Part shown: piece by piece, positions 1 to 5,422 of the stretch
Position numbering within the stretch: position 1 is the first letter of the stretch
Layout of the letters: each line of letters begins with the position of its first letter
DNA from: Acidobacteriota bacterium
GTDB taxonomy: Bacteria; Acidobacteriota; Blastocatellia; RBC074
Length of the DNA: 9,298 bases
Reading direction: 5' to 3'
Assembly: GCA_017991275.1 (NCBI GenBank)
Contig: JAGNMH010000155.1
Span: forward strand, 1 to 9,298
Notes under the pieces: model-generated
The model's input: the letters and a program-made list of their open reading frames with translations, nothing else
Database searches by the model: none
Told to the model about the DNA's origin: nothing
Position numbers and translations under genes: made by a program

Positions 1-201
1 GGCTCCCCAGTGCTCATTATTTATTCACCTGCCTGGAAATAATTTATAAAACCCGTTTATTTTGAATGAAAGAAAGGAGCTTAAACGTACTTTCTGATCC
101 GTTATTTTCACGCTCCGGCTATCGGCCATGATAATCAATCTATTCACTAAGTTTGTCAATTTTGCGATTGAATCGGCGAACTGCGATGTCAGTCAAGCCG
201 C

Positions 202-214
202 GATCAATTTGATC
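202..214. promoter_or_regulatory. Perfect 13-bp palindrome, possible operator
   Basis: GATCAA-T-TTGATC is a perfect dyad located about 35 bp upstream of the putative -35 box of the sdh operon. Its position would suit a transcription-factor site, but a 13-bp palindrome in AT-rich DNA can arise by chance and I do not recognise a specific regulator. Confidence 0.2.
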
Positions 215-249
215 CTGCCCAAACTTTTTGACCCGACCAGGCAGGGCTG

Positions 250-278
250 TTTACAGATTCACTTTTGGCTGATATTTT
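250..278 (+). promoter_or_regulatory. Putative sigma70-type promoter of sdhCAB
   Basis: TTTACA (250-255) and TATTTT (273-278) are separated by 17 bp, matching the consensus hexamers at 5 of 6 and 4 of 6 positions. Transcription would start near 285, giving a leader of about 47 nt before the sdhC start. This is pattern matching only, and promoter consensus in this lineage is uncertain. Confidence 0.3.
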
Positions 279-331
279 CCGTTGCCTTAACTCTCTTATC
301 CCAACACAACTGAATTTTACTCGGAGGCAAG

Positions 332-1045
332 ATGTCTGCGTCTGTGCAAAGTTTGCGACCATCAAGCGCCGGGCTGCTGCTAAAACTGTGGCGGTCTTCG
401 CTTGGCAAAAAATATGTGATGGCGGTGACCGGCTTGATGCTTTTCGGTTTCGTCGTCGTGCATATGATCGGCAACCTGCAATTTTTCGGCGGACAAACGC
501 TGATTAATGAATATGCCGAATCGCTGAAATCCAAACCGCCTATTTTGTGGGGAGCGCGTTTCAGTTTGCTGGCCGCGGTTGTGCTGCATATCACGGCGGC
601 GGCTCAACTTTTCAAAGCAAATCGCCGAGCGCGACCAGTAGGTTACGACGGCGGCAAAGTCGTAGCTTCGACTCTGGCAAACCGGACGATCATTGTCAGC
701 GGGTTGATTCTTTTCGCCTTCATCGTCTTTCACCTCGCTCACTTCACGATTGGCTGGATTGATGGCAGTTTCATGACATTGAAGGATGTCGCCGGTCGTC
801 ACGATGTCCGGGGGATGATGATAGCTGGATTCAGAAACCCAGTGGTTTCTATCTTTTACATCGTTTCTGTCGGGCTGTTGTGCCTGCACCTAAGCCACGG
901 AATCGCCAGCATCTTTCAATCACTGGGACTGCGAAGCAAAAAGACCGAAGCGAATTTGAAGAAGCTGGCGCTGGTCGCGGCAATAGTTTTGTTTTTTGGT
1001 TTCTGTGCGATTCCAGTCGCCGTAATGGCAGGTCTGGTCAAATAA
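332..1045 (+). CDS. sdhC: Succinate dehydrogenase cytochrome b subunit (SdhC, b558 family)
   Basis: This 237-residue integral membrane protein is the anchor of complex II. It carries two b hemes and passes electrons between SdhB and the quinone pool, probably menaquinone. Five hydrophobic helices are visible at roughly residues 29-50, 73-94, 119-140, 170-193 and 210-233. Histidines H44, H86, H134 (or H137) and H186 (or H189) sit one in each of the first four helices, in the places of the four heme ligands of the Wolinella and Bacillus type-B enzymes. The N-terminal segment with SSLGKKYVMAVTG followed by HMIGNL is characteristic of the family. The start is supported by GGAGG at 323-327, 4 nt before the ATG. 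The gene leads the sdhCAB operon, and the stop lies 4 bp before sdhA. No SdhD is present or expected for this single-anchor type. Whether the enzyme works physiologically as succinate oxidase or fumarate reductase cannot be read from the sequence. Confidence 0.93.
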   Translation: MSASVQSLRPSSAGLLLKLWRSSLGKKYVMAVTGLMLFGFVVVHMIGNLQFFGGQTLINEYAESLKSKPPILWGARFSLLAAVVLHITAAAQLFKANRRARPVGYDGGKVVASTLANRTIIVSGLILFAFIVFHLAHFTIGWIDGSFMTLKDVAGRHDVRGMMIAGFRNPVVSIFYIVSVGLLCLHLSHGIASIFQSLGLRSKKTEANLKKLALVAAIVLFFGFCAIPVAVMAGLVK

Positions 1046-1049
1046 GTTT

Positions 1050-2972
1050 ATGAGCATCAAACTTGATTCGAAAATTCCCTCAGGCCCGGTCGGTTCAAAG
1101 TGGACTCGATACCGGCAGGAAATGAAGCTGGTTAATCCGGCCAACAAACGCAAATTCACCGTCATCGTCGTCGGAACCGGCTTGGCCGGAGCTTCGGCGG
1201 CAGCGACTTTGGGCGAGCTTGGCTACAACGTCAAAGCGTTTTGCTTTCAGGACAGTCCGCGCCGAGCGCATTCGATTGCGGCTCAGGGCGGCATCAACGC
1301 CGCCAAGAATTATCGCAATGACGGCGACAGCGTTTACCGGCTGTTTTACGACACGATCAAAGGCGGCGATTTCCGCGCGCGCGAAGCCAACGTCCATCGT
1401 TTAGCTGAAGTTTCCGTCAACATCATTGACCAGTGCGTAGCTCAAGGCGTTCCCTTCGCCCGCGAATACGGCGGCTTGCTGGACAATCGCAGCTTCGGTG
1501 GCGCTCAGGTTTCCCGAACGTTTTACGCTCGCGGACAAACAGGTCAGCAGTTGTTGATCGGCGCTTACCAAGCCTTGGCTCGGCAGATTCATTTGGGCAC
1601 GGTCGAAATGCATGCGCGAACTGAAATGCTGGACGTAGTCTTGGTTGACGGCCACGCCAAAGGAATCATCACGCGCGATCTGGTGACGGGCAAGATTGAA
1701 ACTCACGCCGCCAACGCAGTCGTGCTGGCTTCGGGCGGATACGGCAACGTGTTTTACCTTTCAACCAACGCCAAAGGCTGCAACGTCACGGCGACCTGGC
1801 GCGCTCACAAAAAAGGCGCGCTGTTCGCCAATCCCTGCTACACGCAAATTCACCCGACCTGCATTCCGGTCAGCGGAGATCATCAATCCAAACTGACGCT
1901 GATGTCCGAATCGCTTCGCAACGACGGGCGGGTCTGGGTTCCCAAAGAAGCCAAAGACTGCGGCAAAACCGCTTCCAGCATTTCAGACTCTGACCGCGAC
2001 TATTATCTGGAACGCAAATATCCAAGTTACGGGAATCTGGCTCCGCGTGACATAGCTTCGCGCGCAGCCAAACAAGTCTGCGACGAAGGTCGTGGCGTTG
2101 GCCCCGGCGGACGCGGTGTGTATCTGGATTTTTCGGCTTCGATTAAACGGCTTGGCGAAGACAAGATCCGCGAACGCTACGGCAACCTGTTCGATATGTA
2201 CGAACGCATAACGGGCGAAAATGCTTACCAGCAACCGATGCGAATTTACCCTGCGATTCATTACACGATGGGCGGGCTATGGGTGGATTACGAACTGATG
2301 AGCAATGTGCCGGGCTTGTTCGTCATCGGCGAAGCCAACTTTTCCGATCACGGAGCCAACAGGCTTGGAGCCAGCGCGCTGATGCAGGGTCTGGCTGACG
2401 GATATTTCGTGTTGCCGCAAACCATCGGCGGATACTTCGCGGCTGGCAAAGGCGGCGCGCCTTCGACAGATCATCCTGAATTCAAAAAGGCTCTTTCGGA
2501 AATTCAGGCCAAGACCAGCAAGCTGCTTTCGATCAAAGGCAAACGAACCGTCACAGATTTCCACCGCGAGCTTGGCAAGTTAATGTGGGACAACGTAGGC
2601 ATGGGCAGAACCGATGCCAGTTTGAAACATGCGCTGGAACGCATTCCGCAAATCCGCAACGAGTTCTGGGAAAACGTCAACGTGCTGGGCAGCAACGATG
2701 AATTGAATCCCGCACTGGAATACGCCGGTCGCGTCGCTGACTTTTTGGAGTTCGCTGAACTGCTGACCTTTGACGCGCTGCAACGCGAAGAGTCCTGCGG
2801 CGGCCATTTCCGCGAAGAGTACCAAACCGAAGACGGCGAGGCGCTGCGTAAGGACGACAAGTACGCCTACGTCGCAGCCTGGGAATTCAAAGGCGTTGAT
2901 CAATTCCCCGAACTGCACAAAGAATCGCTGACTTATGAAGAAGTGCATATGACTCAGCGGAGTTACAAATAA
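1050..2972 (+). CDS. sdhA: Succinate dehydrogenase/fumarate reductase flavoprotein subunit (SdhA)
   Basis: The catalytic subunit of complex II (640 residues, a normal length for the Bacillus/Bacteroidota-type family) interconverts succinate and fumarate on the cytoplasmic face. After an N-terminal extension of about 35 residues usual for this subgroup comes the FAD-binding Rossmann motif GTGLAG (42-47). The covalent FAD-attachment histidine is H74 in RRAHSIAAQGG. Substrate-site residues are present: H268 in QIHPT, the catalytic arginine R338 in RDIASR, H404 in IHYTMGG, and R438 in HGANRLGAS. The C-terminal helical domain follows, with the REESCGGHFREEY motif. All key residues are intact, so the enzyme should be active. 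The start codon has no clear Shine-Dalgarno sequence and lies 4 bp after the sdhC stop, which suggests translational coupling. The next partner gene, sdhB, is unusually far away (196 bp) behind a palindromic repeat. Confidence 0.96.
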   Translation: MSIKLDSKIPSGPVGSKWTRYRQEMKLVNPANKRKFTVIVVGTGLAGASAAATLGELGYNVKAFCFQDSPRRAHSIAAQGGINAAKNYRNDGDSVYRLFYDTIKGGDFRAREANVHRLAEVSVNIIDQCVAQGVPFAREYGGLLDNRSFGGAQVSRTFYARGQTGQQLLIGAYQALARQIHLGTVEMHARTEMLDVVLVDGHAKGIITRDLVTGKIETHAANAVVLASGGYGNVFYLSTNAKGCNVTATWRAHKKGALFANPCYTQIHPTCIPVSGDHQSKLTLMSESLRNDGRVWVPKEAKDCGKTASSISDSDRDYYLERKYPSYGNLAPRDIASRAAKQVCDEGRGVGPGGRGVYLDFSASIKRLGEDKIRERYGNLFDMYERITGENAYQQPMRIYPAIHYTMGGLWVDYELMSNVPGLFVIGEANFSDHGANRLGASALMQGLADGYFVLPQTIGGYFAAGKGGAPSTDHPEFKKALSEIQAKTSKLLSIKGKRTVTDFHRELGKLMWDNVGMGRTDASLKHALERIPQIRNEFWENVNVLGSNDELNPALEYAGRVADFLEFAELLTFDALQREESCGGHFREEYQTEDGEALRKDDKYAYVAAWEFKGVDQFPELHKESLTYEEVHMTQRSYK

Positions 2973-2991
2973 GTCGGGCAGGCAATCAGCA

Positions 2992-3126
2992 GCTCGTTCT
3001 TTTCATTTGCCATTGTTCAATTGCCATTTTTCATTTGTCATTACCAGAAGACCGCGCCAGCAGTCATTCGGAAGAAATGAAAAATGGAAATTGAAAAATC
3101 AAAAATGGAAAATGAAAACAGCGAGC
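2992..3126. repeat. Large imperfect palindrome of AT-rich units between sdhA and sdhB
   Basis: The left arm (about 2992-3040) and right arm (about 3077-3126) are near reverse complements. Outer GCTCG/CGAGC ends are followed by a symmetrical 3-nt internal loop, then TTTTCATTT-n-CCATT paired with AATGG-n-AAATGAAAA, then TTCAATT-n-CCATTTTTCATTT paired with its complement. The right arm has a few extra bases. Each arm is itself built of degenerate units such as AAATGAAAAATGG and AAATTGAAAAAT. The loop of about 35 nt is GC-richer. As RNA this would fold into a long hairpin between two cistrons of one operon. It could tune the sdhA/sdhB ratio or mRNA stability, or be a dispersed palindromic repeat inserted into the operon. 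There is no transposase, and target-site duplications are not evident. Confidence 0.7.
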
Positions 3127-3168
3127 CAGTGATTTTGCCTTCTGAATCTGGAAGAGGAGTTTTGAGCA

Positions 3169-3921
3169 ATGAACCTGACACTGCGTGTCTGGCGACAGAA
3201 AAATTCAACCACCAACGGCCAGTTCGTCACTTACGCGGCCAAAGACATCAGCCCGGATATGTCGTTTCTGGAAATGTTGGATGTGGTCAACGAAGGTTTG
3301 ATTCTGAACGGCGAAGAGCAAATCGCCTTTGACCATGACTGCCGCGAAGGCATTTGCGGAATGTGCAGCCTGGTCATCAATGGGACTCCGCACGGTGGGT
3401 TGAAAGCGACGACAACCTGTCAGTTGCACATGCGTTCGTTCAAAGATGGCGACACAATCACCATCGAACCCTGGCGAGCCGCGCCCTTCCCAGTTATCAA
3501 AGATTTAGTCGTTGACCGCAGCGCCTTTGATCGAATCATTCAATCCGGCGGTTACGTTTCGGTTTCAACCGGTGGAGCGCCAGACGGCAACGCGATTCCG
3601 ATTCCGAAAGCGGACGCCGACACAGCGTTTGACGCCGCGGCCTGCATAGGTTGCGGAGCCTGCGTCGCGGCCTGCAAAAACGCTTCGGCGATGTTGTTCG
3701 TTTCGGCGAAGATTTCCCATCTCAGCCTGCTGCCTCAAGGCAAGGTCGAAGAAACCCACCGCGTGTTGAATCTGGTTGAGAAAATGGACGCTGAAGGGTT
3801 CGGCAATTGCACCAACATTGGCTCTTGCGAAGCCGCCTGTCCGAAAGAAATCTCGCTGGACAATATCGCGCGAATGAACAGGTTGTGGGCAAAAGCTTTG
3901 CTAAAAAGTAAATTGTCTTGA
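3169..3921 (+). CDS. sdhB: Succinate dehydrogenase iron-sulfur subunit (SdhB)
   Basis: The electron-transfer subunit (250 residues) carries three Fe-S clusters between the SdhA flavin and the SdhC hemes. The N-terminal ferredoxin domain has the [2Fe-2S] ligands C58, C63, C66 (DCREGICGMC) and C84. The C-terminal bacterial-ferredoxin-like domain has C159, C162 and C165, which with C224 bind the [4Fe-4S] cluster. C169, C214 and C220 bind the [3Fe-4S] cluster. The C214/C220/C224 spacing matches the E. coli SdhB pattern. The start at 3169 is chosen because AGAGGAG at 3153-3159 lies 9 nt upstream and the protein begins with the usual beta strand (NLTLRVWRQ). The overlapping frame beginning at 3084 is made largely of the AT-rich repeat and is not a gene. 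The gene is last in the sdhCAB operon, and no convincing intrinsic terminator follows it. Confidence 0.95.
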   Translation: MNLTLRVWRQKNSTTNGQFVTYAAKDISPDMSFLEMLDVVNEGLILNGEEQIAFDHDCREGICGMCSLVINGTPHGGLKATTTCQLHMRSFKDGDTITIEPWRAAPFPVIKDLVVDRSAFDRIIQSGGYVSVSTGGAPDGNAIPIPKADADTAFDAAACIGCGACVAACKNASAMLFVSAKISHLSLLPQGKVEETHRVLNLVEKMDAEGFGNCTNIGSCEAACPKEISLDNIARMNRLWAKALLKSKLS

Positions 3922-3950
3922 TCAGGCAGGCAGTATCGGCTGAAAAAAGC

Positions 3951-4118
3951 CTAGCAGCCTTTGACAAGCAGGGCAGGAACCAACAACCACAACAACCCTT
4001 TGGCAAGAAAAAGTAAAAATCCAACCAGACCAAAATGCTTGAGCCAGACAATGATCTGGCTCTGGCGCTTCTGGCCGTCCTCAACCAACCCCGTTTTTTT
4101 CCGTATAGAGTTTTCCAT
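3951..4118 (-). CDS. Small hypothetical membrane protein (55 aa)
   Basis: An uninterrupted 55-codon frame runs from ATG at 4118 to TAG at 3951. The predicted protein has a charged, hydrophilic N-terminus (MENSIRKKTG through about residue 20), an amphipathic stretch IIVWLKHFG (22-30), and a hydrophobic segment from about 31 to 53 (GFLLFLAKG, LLWLLVPALLV) with a central lysine, ending KGC. This reads like a real single-pass or hairpin membrane peptide, not random sequence. The ATG is 13 bp after the stop of the VOC-family gene on the same strand, so the two are probably co-transcribed. There is no good Shine-Dalgarno sequence, so coupling to the upstream gene is likely. The family is not one I can name with certainty. 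A chance frame is the alternative, since hydrophobic codons can appear opposite purine-rich DNA. Confidence 0.55.
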   Translation of the reverse strand: MENSIRKKTGLVEDGQKRQSQIIVWLKHFGLVGFLLFLAKGLLWLLVPALLVKGC

Positions 4119-4131
4119 AATCGGCGGACTT

Positions 4132-4908
4132 CTATCTTAAAACCACATTGCCTTTTGGTGTTTTAAGACTGGCTTTAATGGCTGGCGAACCGGCTTTGGC
4201 AATTTTAGCTTTCACTCCCAACGACTTCATCTTCCCAGTCAGCTCAGCTGCTTCCGGGTGCTCAAATTCCAGAGAGAGCAATTTACAGCCCATTGGCGAA
4301 TCCATCGAAGGGTGAAGCGAGTCCTTGCCCCAGCTGATAAAGAAAGGAACGATGTTGAAGTAAATAACTTCCTTGTCGGCTTCTCGTGCGACGTTCAGCG
4401 AACGCCATTTCAGCAGCTTTCCATCAGGCCGCGCACGCGAACCGTCAATCGGCCCCATCATCAACAGGTTGGCAGCTTTGGCTTGTCTGGCGACGGAGTC
4501 AATTTCCGAAGTCGCCGAAGCCCACAAAACCAATCGAGGCTCGGTCAATTTCAACAAATCAGCAGCCCGTTCATGCCCGGCCTGCTGCGGGTCGGGCGCC
4601 AGCAGTTCCAGGTATTGCCTATTGCCAAAGGAAATCAGGGCATTCTGAGTGCCTCGGTTCGGATGTTTGCCACCAAATACCGGGCGAACTCCGGTTTTCA
4701 TTTCGAACCATTCAATTCCCTTCTGCAAATCGCTGACGCCTAAAACCAGATGATCCACGGCATCTTTAGCTTCCCTGAGTTTCATCTCCTCTCCAATCGC
4801 AGCTCCGCATAGAAATGAAGCCAGTAACGCCGAATTGCCCAGTTGCAGAAAATGCCTGCGCGATTGAAAAGGCCTGCCCGGCAAAATCAATGTGCTTAGA
4901 TCGTTCAT
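4132..4908 (-). CDS. Tat-exported glyoxalase-like (VOC superfamily) protein
   Basis: The protein is 258 residues when started at the ATG at 4908. GGAG at 4917-4920 lies 8 nt upstream, and this start places a twin-arginine signal (SRRHFLQL, residues 17-24, followed by a hydrophobic run to about 37) at the N-terminus. The longer frame back to 5037 adds 43 residues without signal character and crosses the divergent promoter region, so I reject it. From about residue 49 the protein resembles the Glyoxalase_3 type of VOC domain: AVDHLVLGVSDLQKGIEWF with H53, then FGNRQYLELLAPD with E101, and a second half containing H199 and the SLEFEHPE strand. H53, E101 and H199 are candidate metal ligands. The substrate is unknown; VOC proteins include glyoxalases, dioxygenases and binding proteins. 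Tat export would fit a folded metalloprotein in the periplasm. It is followed by a small membrane protein and is divergent from a YgiN-like gene. Confidence 0.78.
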   Translation of the reverse strand: MNDLSTLILPGRPFQSRRHFLQLGNSALLASFLCGAAIGEEMKLREAKDAVDHLVLGVSDLQKGIEWFEMKTGVRPVFGGKHPNRGTQNALISFGNRQYLELLAPDPQQAGHERAADLLKLTEPRLVLWASATSEIDSVARQAKAANLLMMGPIDGSRARPDGKLLKWRSLNVAREADKEVIYFNIVPFFISWGKDSLHPSMDSPMGCKLLSLEFEHPEAAELTGKMKSLGVKAKIAKAGSPAIKASLKTPKGNVVLR

Positions 4909-4947
4909 CCCACACGCTCCAGTTTCTGATTTTGAGTTGATAAGTAT

Positions 4948-4965
4948 TGGCCACGAGACCGGCCA
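4948..4965. promoter_or_regulatory. Inverted repeat in the VOC/monooxygenase divergent region
   Basis: TGGCC-N8-GGCCA lies in the 172-bp gap between the divergently transcribed genes starting at 4908 (-) and 5081 (+). It is the clearest dyad in the gap and could be an operator serving both directions. No regulator gene is adjacent, and clear -35/-10 pairs are not evident on either side. Confidence 0.25.
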
Positions 4966-5080
4966 GACAATAATTGATCCTGCGCCAAGATTCCACTTGC
5001 CGCAGACCGTGCCAGATGGCAAAGTCATTGACGGCAATAGCCGGAAATATTCAAACCACTTCCAAAAAGGACGATCATCA

Positions 5081-5392
5081 ATGAGCCAGGAAAAAGTGAC
5101 TGTTATCGCTTACATCGAAGTCAAACCCGGAACCGAAGAAGCTTTCCAGCAACACGCGTCTGCGGTCATCGCTGCCACACGGGCCGAAGAGGCCTGCATC
5201 AATTACGACCTTCATCAATCGGCTGATGCACCGCACAAATTTGTGTTTTATGAAAACTGGACAAGCATGGCCGGATTGGACCAGCACGCGAAATCGGCCC
5301 ACATCCAAACGTTCCGCAGCGGCATCGGCGACCTGATTGCCAAACCGACTGAAATTACAATTTGGAAGATGGTTTCTGAACTCGCCAGCTAA
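5081..5392 (+). CDS. Antibiotic biosynthesis monooxygenase (ABM/YgiN-like) domain protein
   Basis: This is a 103-residue cytoplasmic protein of the dimeric alpha+beta-barrel ABM fold. Members act as cofactor-poor quinol monooxygenases (YgiN) or as small oxygenases and binding proteins. Visible landmarks are VIAYIEVKPG (8-17), ATRAEEACINYDLHQ (32-46), PHKFVFYENW (51-60), and the LDQHAKSAHIQTF helix with H69 and H74. These match the usual family pattern of a PGxE turn, a GCxxY-like strand, F-YE-W, and H-x4-H. The length is typical. The start at 5081 is supported by AAGGA at 5067-5071, 9 nt upstream, and by the domain beginning at once. The in-frame extension to 4892 overlaps the divergent gene and its signal sequence and is rejected. 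The M1-like gene begins 30 bp downstream and is probably co-transcribed. A quinone-detoxifying role is possible but not shown by the sequence. Confidence 0.85.
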   Translation: MSQEKVTVIAYIEVKPGTEEAFQQHASAVIAATRAEEACINYDLHQSADAPHKFVFYENWTSMAGLDQHAKSAHIQTFRSGIGDLIAKPTEITIWKMVSELAS

Positions 5393-5411
5393 ATACGATT
5401 CAGAAACCATC
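5368..5411. repeat. Perfect 13-bp hairpin across the gene junction
   Basis: GATGGTTTCTGAA (5368-5380) is exactly complementary to TTCAGAAACCATC (5399-5411), with an 18-nt loop containing the stop codon of the ABM-like gene. The right arm ends 11 nt before the ATG of the M1-like gene, which has no Shine-Dalgarno sequence. There is no U-tract after it on the + strand, so it does not look like an ordinary intrinsic terminator. It may affect translation of the downstream gene or mRNA stability, or protect the upstream transcript. Confidence 0.65.
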
Positions 5412-5422
5412 AAGACAACACC

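Larger units (their letters stand above)
1..331. other. Non-coding leader upstream of sdhC
   Basis: No convincing gene lies here. The one open frame (128-313, +, 61 codons) has no Shine-Dalgarno sequence and no recognisable protein pattern, and it ends just before the sdhC ribosome site. The left 60 bases are AT-rich and include a weak inverted repeat (ATTATTT at 16-22, AAATAAT at 37-43). The stretch most likely holds the promoter and regulatory region of the sdhCAB operon. The 3' or 5' end of any upstream gene is not visible. Confidence 0.6.

Noticed and set aside
128..313. 61-codon open frame upstream of sdhC
   Set aside because: It has no Shine-Dalgarno sequence, no recognisable protein pattern, and it covers the likely sdh promoter and leader.
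2992..3126. CRISPR-like or tandem repeat array
   Set aside because: The units are degenerate, not regularly spaced, and arranged as a palindrome with no spacers.
3084..3332. 82-codon + frame overlapping the sdhB start
   Set aside because: Its first part is the AT-rich repeat and the rest is an out-of-frame shadow of sdhB.
3722..4084. 120-codon minus-strand frame across the sdhB end and the following gap
   Set aside because: Half of it is antisense to sdhB, its start has no support, and a better small frame (3951-4118) explains the non-overlapping part.
4909..5037. 43-residue N-terminal extension of the VOC protein
   Set aside because: It would bury the twin-arginine signal internally and overlap the divergent control region; the start at 4908 has a good ribosome site.
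4892..5080. 63-residue N-terminal extension of the ABM-like protein
   Set aside because: It overlaps the start of the divergent gene, and the domain begins right after the 5081 start, which has its own ribosome site.
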